NCBI GenBank assembly: GCA_947484175.1
Contig: CANKOI010000003.1
Location: 30,348 to 94,347, forward strand
Direction of reading: 5' to 3'
From: Deltaproteobacteria bacterium
GTDB lineage: Bacteria; Myxococcota_A; UBA796; SXON01
Length of the DNA stretch: 64,000 nucleotides
Shown here: in pieces, positions 46,301 to 56,043 of the stretch
How positions within the stretch are numbered: position 1 is the first letter of the stretch
How the letters are laid out: every line of letters starts with the position of its first letter
Position numbers and translations under genes: made by a program
The notes under the pieces: model-generated
Told to the model about the DNA's origin: nothing
The model's database searches: none
Seen by the model: the letters and a program-made list of their open reading frames with translations, nothing else

Positions 46301-48925
46301 TCAGTCGCCGGCGAGGAGTTCGGCCTGCCAGTCGGTGAACAGCGAGGCGATGTCGTTGCGCTCAGGGGCCTGACGCAGCGCTTCTTTCAGCGCCATGAGG
46401 GCTCGCGGAAGCTGGTCGCGCTCTCGGTACGCGAACCCGAGCTCCACCAGTTCGTCGGGACCCGAAGTGGCGAAGATCGGTACGCCCTGCGCCCCCCGAA
46501 GCTCCAAGAAGTTGCTGGTGCTCGTTTCGCGGTGCAGGTTTCGGGGCGCGGAGAACTCCACGAGCATGTTGTCGTCGGTGTTCAGGGGCACGGGCACGGC
46601 GGCGGCGAACTGCACATCGTCGGGCCGCAGATCGTCTACGATCCGCTCCCGATGGGTTTCGGAGAAGGAGAGCATTTGGTCGCGGCTGAACAGCCAGGTG
46701 CTCAGCAGGCTCCACTCGTCGTGGAGGTCCACTTGTTCGAAGTCGGCGGTGAGTGCCGGAGTGCGAGTGCGCAGGGCTGCGGCGGTGGCGCGGTCGAGCT
46801 GGAGCGGGCGGTCGCTGCCGATCATCACGAGGTCGGCGTCTTCAATGGTCGCGAAGGTGTGGGCGAACGGGAAGGCGGTGGCGAAGGTGCGCATCACGGA
46901 TTTCAGATCGCGGCCGTCCATCCCGTACATCTGCACCCACTGGGCCCACACTCCGCCGGGAGCGAGGCGGGTCTTGCCCATCTCGAAGAACTCCAAGGTG
47001 AACAGGTTGCTCACACCGGTCAGCCAGGGGTTGCTGGGCTCGCAGATGATGATGTCGTAGGTGCCCGGGGGAGTGAGCAGCAGTTGGTTGCGGCCATCGT
47101 TGGCGAGGAGTCGAACTCGCGGGTCGTAGAGCGCGTCGTGGTTCACGTGCCGGAAGAACTCCGTGGCCTCGCGGATGCTCGGTTCGATCTCCACCACGTC
47201 GATGCGCTCGAGCTCGGGGTGCAGCGTGGTGGCCCCGAGGGTGATGCCGCTGGCGAGGCCGATGACCACGGCGCTTCGGGCCTCATCACCGGTAAACAGG
47301 AAGGGGAGGTGGCTCACCAACAGCTGGGTAGGCATGTCGGTCGTGCTGCTCGCGTCGATCTTGCCGTTGTTCGCGAGCCACACGTTGCCGGTTGCCGAGT
47401 TCCGGGCCACCGTCACCACGCTCGTGAGGCCCTCTGAGTAGTAGAGCAGTTCGTAGCGGTCGATCATCTGGCGGCGGATGTCGGCCTCGGTGGCGTCGGG
47501 CTCGAGGTTGTCGACGTACTTGTAGATGCCCGTGGTCATCATCATCGGGTCCCACGTGGGGGTGACCAGCGAGGTGAGGGCGAGCGTGGCGCCGGCGAGC
47601 GCGAGCGGGCGCCAGCGGCGAGCCGGCACTGGTGCGCTCAGCGCGGCGATGCAGGCCGCCGCCACGTTGACGGCCATGCAGAAGATGACGGTTCCGCGCA
47701 CGTGGAGCTGCGGCAGAAGTACGAACCCGGCGAGGAAGGCGCCGAGCAGGGAGCCGGCAGTGTTCGCTGCGTAGATGCGCCCTACCGCCGCCGAGAGTTC
47801 CACACCGCGGGCCGCGCGCACGAGGAGCGGGAAGGTGGCGCCCATGAAGAACGCCGGCGGCGCCATCAGCGCCATCGCGAGCAGACATTTTGCGGGCCAC
47901 AGCAGCTGCCCCGCGAGGACGGAGCCCTGGTGGGGATCGAGGGCCTTCGCGATGGGAGGAAGGCTGTAGTAGAGGTGGACGAACGTGAGGGGAAGCTTGC
48001 CCCACGTCCACATGGCGAGCCACGTGAGCAGCGCCACAGCGAGCTGTGCGCCTACGATGCCGAGGTAGAGGCGGCCGCGAGCCGCGAGGCGGTCGGCCAC
48101 CGGACCCCCCGCTTCCCCGCCGGCCGCGATGCCGACGAGGAACGCCAAGAGCATCACGGAGAAGGCGTACGTGCTGGCGCCGAGGATCAGCGCGAGGAGC
48201 CGGAACCACGCGACTTCGAGGCCGAGCGCCGCGAAGCCGGCGAGGCCGGCCACCCACAACCAGCGCAGGTCGGGCGAGGTCACGGCGTCGGGGGAGGCCG
48301 CGGGGCGGGCCGGCGGACGGGCGAGCCCCGCTTGGTCGAGTCCGAATGCCAGGACACCGAGCCCGAGGTTCACGGCGGCGGTCAGCTCGGTCGTGGCCCA
48401 AACCCCGAGATCGGGCAGCAGGTAGAAGCCCGCCAGCCACGTTCCCAGCACGGCGCCGGCGGTGTTGACGGCGTAGAGCCGGCCGGTCGCCCGACCGCTC
48501 TCTCCGCCCTCCACGAGTCGGATCAACAGCGGTAGCGTGGCTCCCATGCAGGCCGTGGGGACCAGCAGCACCACGCCGAGCACGAAGAACTGGAAGGACC
48601 CGAACGCCACCACGCCGGGCTCGAAGGTGCGAAAGAAGCCGAGGTACACGGGCTCGACGGCGCTGAGGATGCGCGGGAAAGCGAGGGCGAAGAGCCCGAT
48701 GACTGCCTCGAGAATGGCGTAGGCGCGCAGGGGGCGGTCCACCCGGGGCGCGAAGCGGGCCGCCACGGCTCCCCCCAGCGCAAGGCCGGTCATGAAGGCT
48801 GCGAGGACCGTAGCGATCGCGAACTGGCTCGTGCCGAAGATGCGGTGGAGCTCGCGGCTCCAGATGGACTCGTACACGAGGCCGGCGGCACCCGAGACGA
48901 AGAACAGCGGAACGAGCAGACGCAT
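46301..48925 (-). CDS. Fused membrane / spermidine-synthase-like protein
   Basis: The 874-aa protein starts with a long membrane domain (about 12 helices up to about residue 450). It opens FFVSGAAGLVYESIWSREL and contains the repeated cue VNTAGAVLGTWLAG / ANTAGSLLGAFLAG. A spermidine-synthase-like methyltransferase-fold domain follows: VIGLASGITLGATTLHP, IDVVEIEPSI and YDIIICEPSNPW. About 60 residues at the end look TPR-like. This fused architecture is common in Myxococcota and their relatives, but its substrate is not known; polyamine synthesis should not be assumed. It lies upstream of glpK with a 33-base gap. Confidence 0.8.
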   Translation of the reverse strand: MRLLVPLFFVSGAAGLVYESIWSRELHRIFGTSQFAIATVLAAFMTGLALGGAVAARFAPRVDRPLRAYAILEAVIGLFALAFPRILSAVEPVYLGFFRTFEPGVVAFGSFQFFVLGVVLLVPTACMGATLPLLIRLVEGGESGRATGRLYAVNTAGAVLGTWLAGFYLLPDLGVWATTELTAAVNLGLGVLAFGLDQAGLARPPARPAASPDAVTSPDLRWLWVAGLAGFAALGLEVAWFRLLALILGASTYAFSVMLLAFLVGIAAGGEAGGPVADRLAARGRLYLGIVGAQLAVALLTWLAMWTWGKLPLTFVHLYYSLPPIAKALDPHQGSVLAGQLLWPAKCLLAMALMAPPAFFMGATFPLLVRAARGVELSAAVGRIYAANTAGSLLGAFLAGFVLLPQLHVRGTVIFCMAVNVAAACIAALSAPVPARRWRPLALAGATLALTSLVTPTWDPMMMTTGIYKYVDNLEPDATEADIRRQMIDRYELLYYSEGLTSVVTVARNSATGNVWLANNGKIDASSTTDMPTQLLVSHLPFLFTGDEARSAVVIGLASGITLGATTLHPELERIDVVEIEPSIREATEFFRHVNHDALYDPRVRLLANDGRNQLLLTPPGTYDIIICEPSNPWLTGVSNLFTLEFFEMGKTRLAPGGVWAQWVQMYGMDGRDLKSVMRTFATAFPFAHTFATIEDADLVMIGSDRPLQLDRATAAALRTRTPALTADFEQVDLHDEWSLLSTWLFSRDQMLSFSETHRERIVDDLRPDDVQFAAAVPVPLNTDDNMLVEFSAPRNLHRETSTSNFLELRGAQGVPIFATSGPDELVELGFAYRERDQLPRALMALKEALRQAPERNDIASLFTDWQAELLAGD

Positions 48926-48965
48926 GGTGGCGCGGCATATTCCGGCGGGCGGGCCGCCGGACGCG

Positions 48966-49775
48966 TCAGGAGCGGCGGAGTCTGCGCCGGCCTGCGGCGG
49001 CGGCGGCCACGAGGAGAGCGAGCGCGGCGCCCTCGCCCTGACTCGCTTGGCACGCGCAAGAGGAGCTTCCGCTTCCCCCCCCGCCCCCGCCCGCGGCGGC
49101 CACGACGCGCACCTTGTCGGAACCGCTCGTCAACGTGCCGTCGGAGACCACGAGCGTGGCTTCGTACACGCCGTCTACATCGGCCCGGAAGGTAGGCCGC
49201 GCGGCGGAGGCTGAGCTGAGCGCCGCCACCGAGCCCCCCGGCCGCGTGACGAGCGTCCACGCGTACTGGAGTGGGTTGCCATCGGGGTCGGAGCTGCCGG
49301 TGCCGTCGAGCGTGACGGTGGCGCCGGTGGTCACGCTCTGGTCCACTCCAGCCGAAGCGACAGGGGTGCCGTTGTCCTGGCCCACGGAGAGGGTCATCAC
49401 GTCAGGTTCGCTGTCGAGCGCGCCATCGCTCACCACCAGCGAAATCTCCCACACGCCAGCGCGGTCGGGGACGATTTGGGCCATCTCTTTGTGAACGCCG
49501 CTGAGGGCCACGCTGGAGCCGCTCGGCGCGGAGTCGATCTGCCAGTCGTAGCTGAGGTCGTCGCCGTCCGGGTCGTAGCTGCCAACGCCGTCGAGGTTCA
49601 CCACCACGTCTACCTGCCCGGTCTGGTTGCCACCCGCGTCGGCCGACGGGGAACTGTTGCCGTCTTCCGCCGAGTCGAGCTCCGCGCCGCTATCCAAGGG
49701 GTCGGAGAAACCCTTGGGTGCGTCGGCGTCGGTCACGGACTGCAGACCGATACAGCCGACGAGGAGGGGCAGCAT
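48966..49775 (-). CDS. PKD-domain lipoprotein with MYXO-CTERM-like tail
   Basis: The 269-aa protein starts with a lipobox (MLPLLVGC, Cys8) and an acidic Ser/Asp linker. Two PKD/Ig-like domains follow, each marked by DGVGSYDPDGDDLSYDW / DGTGSSDPDGNPLQYAW and VSDGALDS / VSDGTLTS. After a Gly/Ser hinge comes CACQAS, a hydrophobic Ala/Leu stretch and RRRLRRS, the MYXO-CTERM pattern. Having both an N-terminal lipid anchor and a C-terminal sorting tail is unusual. Its role is probably surface display or adhesion. It is five bases downstream of gph. Confidence 0.75.
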   Translation of the reverse strand: MLPLLVGCIGLQSVTDADAPKGFSDPLDSGAELDSAEDGNSSPSADAGGNQTGQVDVVVNLDGVGSYDPDGDDLSYDWQIDSAPSGSSVALSGVHKEMAQIVPDRAGVWEISLVVSDGALDSEPDVMTLSVGQDNGTPVASAGVDQSVTTGATVTLDGTGSSDPDGNPLQYAWTLVTRPGGSVAALSSASAARPTFRADVDGVYEATLVVSDGTLTSGSDKVRVVAAAGGGGGGSGSSSCACQASQGEGAALALLVAAAAAGRRRLRRS

Positions 49776-49779
49776 GGGC

Positions 49780-50421
49780 TCAACGATAGCGGCATGCGCC
49801 GCGCGCGGCCAGCGCGTCGCGCAGCGCTGGCACGCTTCTCACCACCCGACTGGCCCCGGCGGGCACCCCGATCCCCCAGGTCACCCCGATGCAGGGGATC
49901 CCGGCGGCTTGAGCCCCGCCTACGTCGTGCGGACCGTCCCCCACCAGCACCGCTGAGCTGACGTTGAGCGCTCGCATGGCCGCGAGTACGGGCGCGGCGG
50001 AGGGTTTCCTCACCGTTAGTGTGTCGCCCCCGATGATCACGCCGAAGTGCCGGTCGACCGAGAGCGCCGCCAAGAGCGCGCGCGCGATGCCCTCTGGCTT
50101 GTTGGTGACGATGCCTTGGGGCACACGCACCGCCGCGAGCAGCTCCGCAACGCCGGGGTAGAGCTCCGCCACGCGCCGCGGCTGGGCGCGGTAGGCCGCG
50201 AGGAAACGTTCGAGGTGGCGAGGATCGGGCTCGCCGCCGGCGGCATGCACCGCTCGGTCGACGAGGTTTTTGGCCCCGGCCCCGATCATGGCGTGCACGT
50301 CAAGGAGCCGCAGCGGCGGAAGCCCCGAGGCCTCCAGCATCTCGTTTACGGTGAGAGCGATGTCGGTGGCGGTATCGGCGAGGGTGCCGTCGAGGTCCCA
50401 GAGTACGCACGCGGTGATCAT
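49780..50421 (-). CDS. gph: Phosphoglycolate phosphatase-like HAD hydrolase
   Basis: The 213-aa protein is a HAD phosphatase. Motif I is DLDGTLAD (nucleophile Asp), motif II is the Thr in QGIVTNKPEG, the Lys is in TVRKPSAAP, and motif III/IV is VGDGPHDVGGAQAAG. The cap region is of the Gph/PPase type. Phosphoglycolate is the best guess; other small phosphate esters are possible. The start overlaps the end of the DUF1460 gene (ATGA). Confidence 0.85.
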   Translation of the reverse strand: MITACVLWDLDGTLADTATDIALTVNEMLEASGLPPLRLLDVHAMIGAGAKNLVDRAVHAAGGEPDPRHLERFLAAYRAQPRRVAELYPGVAELLAAVRVPQGIVTNKPEGIARALLAALSVDRHFGVIIGGDTLTVRKPSAAPVLAAMRALNVSSAVLVGDGPHDVGGAQAAGIPCIGVTWGIGVPAGASRVVRSVPALRDALAARGACRYR

Positions 50422-51269
50422 ACGGGGGAGGGGAGCAGCGCGGCCCGGGTGGGCCCCTGCTCGCGCGGCAGCAGCACCATCACGCCTAAGGCGGGCCAGT
50501 TCACGTAGTCCCGCAGGTGGGTCATGTACCAGTCCAGACGGTCGTCTCGCACCAGCTGCTTGCCCATCCGAGTGGCGTGCCGCATCTTGGGTTGCGGCTC
50601 GCTAGGCACCACCAGCGACACGTGAGTGGTGATTACGGGCGACCAGGCCCGGGGCACTCGAAGCGTGATGACCACGGCCCCGGCAGGAATCAACGGGACG
50701 GCGGCCGCGGCGGCGCCGAGGTCCAGATAGCGCACGCTCCACGCGCCGACCGGGAGCTCGGAGTCGAGCAGGGAGAACCGTCGTCGGCCCCGCCAGTTGT
50801 TCCACATGCCGAGGCTGACCTCATGCCGCAGCGTGCGCGCCGGGCCCACCCGAGCGGTGATGTCTTCGAGGAGACCGGAGGCGATCGCGTGGGGAATCCA
50901 CTGTGCCTCCATGAAGTGGTTGCGTGTCGGGTAGCCGACGTCGCCCGCGTAACGGAACGCATCCCGGACGCCGGGCGCGCCGAGGGGATCGCCGGCAAGC
51001 GCCATCCCCAGTGCCTCTTCCACGAGACTCATGCAATCAAAACGATCGTACCGAGCGGGGGCGTCGGCATCCGCGCCGGACCCCTCACCCGTGACCTCGT
51101 TCTGGTAGGGCAGGCCGAGGAAACTGCGTGTGGCGGCTTCCATTCTTTCGCCGACCGGCCGCTCGGCTACTGCTCGCACTGCGGCCACCGTGGAGGCGGG
51201 GATCGTCCAGACGGGCGGAGGGTCGGGGTTGGCCAGAGCCACTCGGAGCACCAGCAGCAAGTTCATCAT
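50418..51269 (-). CDS. DUF1460 family exported protein (amidase-like, NlpC/P60 fold)
   Basis: The 283-aa protein has a signal peptide (MMNLLLVLRVALA|NPD). DUF1460 features are present: FLGLPYQNEVTG, then RFDCMSLVEEALGMAL with the candidate catalytic Cys, and TRNHFMEAQW with the His. Relatives are thought to cut N-acetylmuramoyl-L-alanine or related cell-wall bonds. THVSLVVPSEPQPKMRHAT near the end fits the family C-terminal strand region. Overlap with gph suggests a shared transcript, not a shared pathway. Confidence 0.78.
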   Translation of the reverse strand: MMNLLLVLRVALANPDPPPVWTIPASTVAAVRAVAERPVGERMEAATRSFLGLPYQNEVTGEGSGADADAPARYDRFDCMSLVEEALGMALAGDPLGAPGVRDAFRYAGDVGYPTRNHFMEAQWIPHAIASGLLEDITARVGPARTLRHEVSLGMWNNWRGRRRFSLLDSELPVGAWSVRYLDLGAAAAAVPLIPAGAVVITLRVPRAWSPVITTHVSLVVPSEPQPKMRHATRMGKQLVRDDRLDWYMTHLRDYVNWPALGVMVLLPREQGPTRAALLPSPV

Positions 51270-51282
51270 CGCTGGCCCGCGA

Positions 51283-52695
51283 TTACATGCCCAGCCGCTG
51301 CTGGTACCCGGCAATGGCCTCCAGCATGCGCTCGAGCTGGGCTTCCTCGAATTCATCTCCCGCCACCGAAAGCGCGCGGTCGATCACGTCCTGCATTCCG
51401 CGGTTGAGCAGTCGGCGGTGTTCGCTGGCCGGACGCTTTCGCAGGTTCTTGAGGACGGTCTCCACGGGCAGCCGACCGCGCACGTCCACCTCGGCGCCCT
51501 TGAACAACACCGCGAAGGCTCCTGGCGTGCCCTCGATCACCAGCTGCGCGCGCGATTGCCCAACGCCACGACCCTTGGCCGCATCGAACCCGGCCACGAG
51601 CTGCGCGAGCACCTCGTTCACCACCTCCACTTTCCGCCGCGCGTCGTCTTCGGCGAGCTTCGGGCCGGCGAAATTGAGGGCGACCGAGCCCGCCAGTTCG
51701 GCGTGGGTGGCGTTCTCGGCGTCCTCCATCTCGATGAGCATGGGGGCCGGCTCTGGCTGTGGAGGCGGCTTCGCGCGGCGGGGCACGGGCGCCTCTTCGA
51801 GCCGGACCACCTCGACCCGGTCAAGGTGGGTGGTAGAAGTCATAAACTCGCCGCCCTGGCGATCGTGGTCGTAGTCCTGAAAGGCCGCGAGCTCGTCGTC
51901 GAACTCCTCGACGGGCGGCGGCGGGCTGGGGATCAGGGCGCCGCGAGGGCCCCGGGCCAATGGGGCAGAGATCGCGTCCAACGCCAAACTCGGAGTGGGG
52001 GGCAGGAGGCTGCGCCGGGGTGCGGTGTTGCCGTCGCCCTCTCGCACCGTGACGGGCGCCAGCACCCCCCGTTCGAGCATCTCCATGACGAGCGCAAGGG
52101 TGCGGCCGGACTCCCACGGGGAGCGGTGCAGCAGGTCGGCGAGCGGTAGTCGCGGACTGCACAGCGCCGCCAGTCGTCGGTGGCGGTTGTCCTTCATGGT
52201 GGCGCTGCCGCGGCAGAGGACCAGCCCGGTCGGTCCGCGCAGCCGCGCGGTAGCGTGCACGAGGTCGTCGAGTTCCTGCACGAGGCCCCGCGAGTCGTGA
52301 CCGGTCTGGATGTTCTCCACGAAGATGGATTCGAGTTCCTCGAAGCGCGCTGGCCCTGAACCTTGCAGGAAGCGGAAAAGGTTCTCGCGGAATCGTTCTG
52401 CGAGGATGTCCTGCGCGATGTCTTCCGACACGATCTCGAACAGCTCCTCCGTGATGGAGCGGCCGCCACCGCTTCCGGCCTGAAGCTCAGCCAACTGCGA
52501 AGATTCTGCGGCCCCGGTGTTCTTCAGCAGGGAAAGCAGCTGCTGGCGGTCGTCAGACGCATGAGCGGCAAGGACTTCCCCCAGCATCACGAAGACGTCG
52601 ATCGTGACTCCATCGGCCAGCACGGCCAACAGAGCGCCCGTGCTTCCCGCGTCGAGGCGAGAGATCAGTTCATGTCGGAGCGAAGGGGCGGGCAC
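51283..52695 (-). CDS. Conserved-looking regulator-type protein, N-terminal PATAN/DUF4388-like
   Basis: The 470-aa cytoplasmic protein starts with a segment (SRLDAGSTGALLAVLADGVT, then VFVMLGEVLAA) that resembles the PATAN/DUF4388 domain found in many myxobacterial signalling proteins. A helical part follows (ITEELFEIVSEDIAQDIL) and a Pro-rich disordered linker at about 250-320. The C-terminal alpha/beta part ends in a helical segment. No enzyme motif is seen. The domain call is tentative. It is first in a run with DUF1460 and gph, and downstream of the ECF sigma gene. Confidence 0.5.
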   Translation of the reverse strand: MPAPSLRHELISRLDAGSTGALLAVLADGVTIDVFVMLGEVLAAHASDDRQQLLSLLKNTGAAESSQLAELQAGSGGGRSITEELFEIVSEDIAQDILAERFRENLFRFLQGSGPARFEELESIFVENIQTGHDSRGLVQELDDLVHATARLRGPTGLVLCRGSATMKDNRHRRLAALCSPRLPLADLLHRSPWESGRTLALVMEMLERGVLAPVTVREGDGNTAPRRSLLPPTPSLALDAISAPLARGPRGALIPSPPPPVEEFDDELAAFQDYDHDRQGGEFMTSTTHLDRVEVVRLEEAPVPRRAKPPPQPEPAPMLIEMEDAENATHAELAGSVALNFAGPKLAEDDARRKVEVVNEVLAQLVAGFDAAKGRGVGQSRAQLVIEGTPGAFAVLFKGAEVDVRGRLPVETVLKNLRKRPASEHRRLLNRGMQDVIDRALSVAGDEFEEAQLERMLEAIAGYQQRLGM

Positions 52696-52774
52696 GACGG
52701 GTCAGAGCGAGCGTATCGGGATGGGAGCGGTTCGGTCAATCCGCGCGCCACAATGAGTTCCCGCCTCGGTTCGG

Positions 52775-53356
52775 CTACGAAGCAACCCTGCAGTCGTCGC
52801 CTTCCGGGAGCATCGCTTCCAGTCGGTCGCGGGCGCGGCTGAGCCGGCTCATCACCGTGCCCATCTTGACGCGGAGGCGTTCGGCGATCTCGTGGTAGCT
52901 GAGGTCTTCGTAGTATCGAAGCAGCAAGATCACGCGGTGGTTCTCGGTAAGCTGGTCAAGGTAGGTCAGCAGTTCGGCTGCGGATTCGCCGAGGAAGAAA
53001 CGATCGAGAGGGTCGGTGCCGCCGGCCTTGGGCGCGGGAAGGGCGCTCAGGATGGCCCACCGACGACGCCTGTCGCGCGCGATGTTGTAGCAGAGGTTTC
53101 GAGTGACGCGGTACAGCCAGGCCTGGGTGCGGAAGTCTTCATCGAACAGCCGCGGCTCGCGCATCGCCTTGATGAACACCTCCTGCACCACGTCGCCCGC
53201 CTCCGCTGGATCTTTGAGGATTCCGAAGGCGTGGTACCGCAGGCGTTCACCAAACCGTAGGAACAGCAATTGCCGAGCAGCGGGAAGATTCTCACCCGCC
53301 AGCGCCTTGATCTCGGACTCGGTGATGGTTCGGGGGTTCGGGGTTGTGGGCTCCAC
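52775..53356 (-). CDS. RNA polymerase ECF-type sigma factor
   Basis: The 193-aa protein has sigma-70 region 2 (DVVQEVFIKAMREP, TQAWLYRVTRNLCYN) and region 4 (NHRVILLLRYYEDLSYHEIAERL, then VKMGTVMSRLSRARDRL), typical of ECF sigma factors. The start is chosen at GTG 53356 because it has GGAG five bases upstream; GTG 53434 would add 26 residues but has its ribosome-binding site too close. No anti-sigma gene is evident next to it, although the 470-aa protein downstream is a possible partner. It is divergent from khpA. Confidence 0.88.
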   Translation of the reverse strand: MEPTTPNPRTITESEIKALAGENLPAARQLLFLRFGERLRYHAFGILKDPAEAGDVVQEVFIKAMREPRLFDEDFRTQAWLYRVTRNLCYNIARDRRRRWAILSALPAPKAGGTDPLDRFFLGESAAELLTYLDQLTENHRVILLLRYYEDLSYHEIAERLRVKMGTVMSRLSRARDRLEAMLPEGDDCRVAS

Positions 53357-53491
53357 GGTGACTCCGGCAGGGAAGAATTCGGTCCTGCTGAAGGAGGTAC
53401 GCGCGGCGTCGGAGGAACTTTCGGTGGGTGACACTCCTTGACGGAACGCGATGGGAGTCGCATTCTTGTAGATGCAGGTAGAGGAGCAGGC

Positions 53492-53758
53492 GTGGACAAA
53501 GGCCGGCCGGAACACGACGTGGATATCAGGGGACTCATCGAGCTCATCGTGAAGGCCTTGGTAGACCACCCCGATCAGGTGGTGGTGACCCAACTCGAAG
53601 GCACCCACAGCGTCGTGCTTGAGCTGTCTGTCGCCGCCGTGGACGTGGGCAAGGTCATCGGCAAGAAGGGCATCCACGCCGATGCCATTCGCCGGATCGT
53701 GCACGCCATTGGCGGCAAAACGAAGAAACGGTACGTGCTGGAAATTCTGGAAAACTGA
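53492..53758 (+). CDS. khpA: KH-domain RNA-binding protein KhpA
   Basis: The 88-aa protein is a single KH domain. DIRGLIELIVKALVDHPDQV begins it, and the GxxG loop is in DVGKVIGKKGIHADAIR. KhpA binds RNA, often with KhpB, and affects small-RNA regulation and cell envelope growth in other bacteria. GTG at 53492 is preferred, with GAGGAG upstream. It is divergent from the sigma factor gene across a 135-base gap that should hold both promoters, and convergent with hutU. Confidence 0.85.
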   Translation: MDKGRPEHDVDIRGLIELIVKALVDHPDQVVVTQLEGTHSVVLELSVAAVDVGKVIGKKGIHADAIRRIVHAIGGKTKKRYVLEILEN

Positions 53759-53767
53759 GGGTTCGTT

Positions 53768-55414
53768 TCAGGGCAGCCGCACGCCTCGCTCGGCCGCCAC
53801 CTCGCGCGCCCTTTCGTACCCAGCGTCGACGTGTCGCCACACGCCCATCGCGGGGTCGCCGGTGAGCACACGTTCGAGGCGCCGCGCTGCTTCGTCGGTA
53901 CCGTCGGCCACGATCACCTGTCCGGCGTGGAGCGAATAGCCCATGCCCACGCCCCCGCCGTGGTGGAAGCTCACCCACGACGCGCCATTCACTGCGTTGA
54001 GGAGTGCGTTGAGGATCGGCCAATCGGCCACGGCATCGCTGCCGTCGAGCATCCCCTCGGTTTCGCGGTTCGGCGAGGCCACGCTGCCGCAGTCGAGGTG
54101 GTCGCGGCCAATCACGATCGGCGCCGATACGATGCCGTTCCGAACCAGTTCGTTGAACGCGAGTCCGGCCCGCGCACGCTCGCCGTAGCCGAGCCAGCAG
54201 ATGCGTGCCGGCAGGCCTTGGAACTGGATTCGCGATCGCGCCATCTCGATCCACCGACGGAGCGGCTTGTCGTCGGGAAACAACTTCAGCACGACTTCGT
54301 CGGTGCGGTAGATGTCTTCGGGATCGCCCGAGAGCGCCACCCATCGGAACGGCCCCTTCCCTTCGCAGAAAAGGGGCCGGATGTACGCCGGCACGAATCC
54401 GGGAAAGGAGAAGGCCCGGGCTTCGTTCATGCCGCCGGTCACGGCCCCGGCCCGGAGGTTGTTGCCATAGTCAAAAACGTGCGCGCCGGCCTCGCGCATG
54501 CGCACCATGGCTTCGGTCTGCACCGCCATCGTGGCGTAGCTGCGCCGGCTGAACTCCGCAGGGTCGTTGCGGCGGAGCGAGTCGGCTTCGACCTCGCTGA
54601 GGCCGGTGGGGATGTAGAACAGCGGGTCGTGGGCGCTCGTCTGGTCGGTGACGAGATCGGGGGTGACTCCGCGCCGCACCATTTCGGCGTAGACGGTGGC
54701 GGCGTTGCCCACGAGGCCGACGGACCTAGCTTCGCCAGCCTCGGCGAGGGCGGCCATGCGCTCGAGTGCGGCGTCGAGGTTCGGCGAGAGTTCGTCGAGG
54801 TAGCCGGTGGTCAGGCGCTTCTCGATTCTGGCAGCGTCGACGTCGACGCCCAAGAAGCTGAATCCTGCGAACACGGCCGCAAGGGGCTGCGCCCCCCCCA
54901 TCCCGCCCAAGCCGCCGCTCAACACCCAGCGCCCGCGCGCCACGCCGCCGAAGTGTTGCCGGGCGGCCTCCGCGAACGTTTCGTACGTGCCCTGTACGAT
55001 GCCTTGGCTACCGATGTAGATCCAGCTCCCGGCCGTCATCTGGCCGTACATCATCAGGCCTTTCCGCTCCAGCTCGCGGAAGTGTTCCCAGGTGGCCCAG
55101 CGGCCCACGAGGTTGCTGTTCGCCAGGAGTACGCGCGGTGCGTCGCGGTGGGTGCGTGCGATCCCCACGGGTTTGCCGGACTGCACAAGCAGGGTTTCGT
55201 CGTCGCCAAGCGTGCGCAACGCCGCCACGATGCGGTCGAAGCTCTCCCAGTCGCGGGCCGCCTTGCCGATGCCGCCGTAGACGACCAAGTCGTCGGGACG
55301 CTCCGCAACCTCGGGATCGAGGTTGTTCAGCAGCATGCGGAGGGCCGCCTCTTGCACCCAGCCGCGACAGCTCAGCTCTGGGCCACGGGGAGCATGCAGG
55401 GGGCCGCGCGCCAT
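53768..55414 (-). CDS. hutU: Urocanate hydratase
   Basis: HutU is the second enzyme of histidine breakdown, turning urocanate into imidazolone propionate with tightly bound NAD. The 548-aa protein is full length. It has [51 protein letters not shown] (NAD site) and [17 protein letters not shown] with the active-site Cys. No hutH, hutI or hutG is adjacent, so the pathway genes must be elsewhere or incomplete. Confidence 0.96.
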   Translation of the reverse strand: MARGPLHAPRGPELSCRGWVQEAALRMLLNNLDPEVAERPDDLVVYGGIGKAARDWESFDRIVAALRTLGDDETLLVQSGKPVGIARTHRDAPRVLLANSNLVGRWATWEHFRELERKGLMMYGQMTAGSWIYIGSQGIVQGTYETFAEAARQHFGGVARGRWVLSGGLGGMGGAQPLAAVFAGFSFLGVDVDAARIEKRLTTGYLDELSPNLDAALERMAALAEAGEARSVGLVGNAATVYAEMVRRGVTPDLVTDQTSAHDPLFYIPTGLSEVEADSLRRNDPAEFSRRSYATMAVQTEAMVRMREAGAHVFDYGNNLRAGAVTGGMNEARAFSFPGFVPAYIRPLFCEGKGPFRWVALSGDPEDIYRTDEVVLKLFPDDKPLRRWIEMARSRIQFQGLPARICWLGYGERARAGLAFNELVRNGIVSAPIVIGRDHLDCGSVASPNRETEGMLDGSDAVADWPILNALLNAVNGASWVSFHHGGGVGMGYSLHAGQVIVADGTDEAARRLERVLTGDPAMGVWRHVDAGYERAREVAAERGVRLP

Positions 55415-55430
55415 CGGACTCGAGCCGGGG

Positions 55431-55652
55431 CTACGACTCGTCGTCGTTGCTGCCGTTCGTGGCGAGCGCGCGACCGCGGACCACGAACTTCAGCTCGGAC
55501 TCAGCGCCTTCATCTGCCTCGTCGGGCAGGCCGGCGAGGTAGGCGTCATAGGCCTTTTGGGTGGTGCGCCCTTCGCTGATGTGCCGGTCGACCACGCGCG
55601 AGTCGAACAGCGAGGCGGCCGTATAGGCCGTGGGCAGGGTGAACTTGGACAT
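55431..55652 (-). CDS. Small unknown protein next to rpoZ
   Basis: The 73-aa protein ([20 protein letters not shown], then [21 protein letters not shown]) is acidic and matches no family I recognise. AGGAG seven bases before the ATG supports it as a real gene. It lies nine bases after rpoZ and 16 bases before hutU on the same strand. It has no membrane segment. Confidence 0.55.
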   Translation of the reverse strand: MSKFTLPTAYTAASLFDSRVVDRHISEGRTTQKAYDAYLAGLPDEADEGAESELKFVVRGRALATNGSNDDES

Positions 55653-55661
55653 GGGAATCTC

Positions 55662-55970
55662 CTAAGCCTCGGGAGGCAGGTCGTCGGCCGCCGGGGGGAG
55701 CAGGTCGTCTACGCTGGGCGGGAGCGCGGCGGCGATGTCGGCCTGCTGCCTCTTGAAGTTCTCGTTCTCGTCGAACCCCGAGAGGTCGGGCCGAACGTGG
55801 CCCGCGGCAATCTCCCGCAAAGCGGTGACGATCTCCTTGTTCTCGACGTCGCCGTCCAGCAGGGAGCGACCCCCCTTCATGAGCTGCTTGGTGCGCTCGG
55901 TGGTGACGAGGCAGAGGGTGAACCGGTTGTCCACCTGCTCGAGACAGTCTTCCACGGTAATACGGGCCAA
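55662..55970 (-). CDS. rpoZ: RNA polymerase omega subunit
   Basis: The 102-aa protein begins MARITVEDCLEQVDNRFTLC and continues VTTERTKQLMKGG, the conserved N-terminal half of RpoZ. ENKEIVTALREIAAGHV follows. Omega helps fold and hold the beta-prime subunit. The C-terminal tail is Pro/Asp-rich. The usual neighbours gmk and spoT are not here. Confidence 0.93.
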   Translation of the reverse strand: MARITVEDCLEQVDNRFTLCLVTTERTKQLMKGGRSLLDGDVENKEIVTALREIAAGHVRPDLSGFDENENFKRQQADIAAALPPSVDDLLPPAADDLPPEA

Positions 55971-56043
55971 CGTCGCTCCGGGTTCGTAGGCGGGCGGCGC
56001 TATCCGACCGCTCCGCCCCGCGCAAGGTGATTCCGGATGGTGC

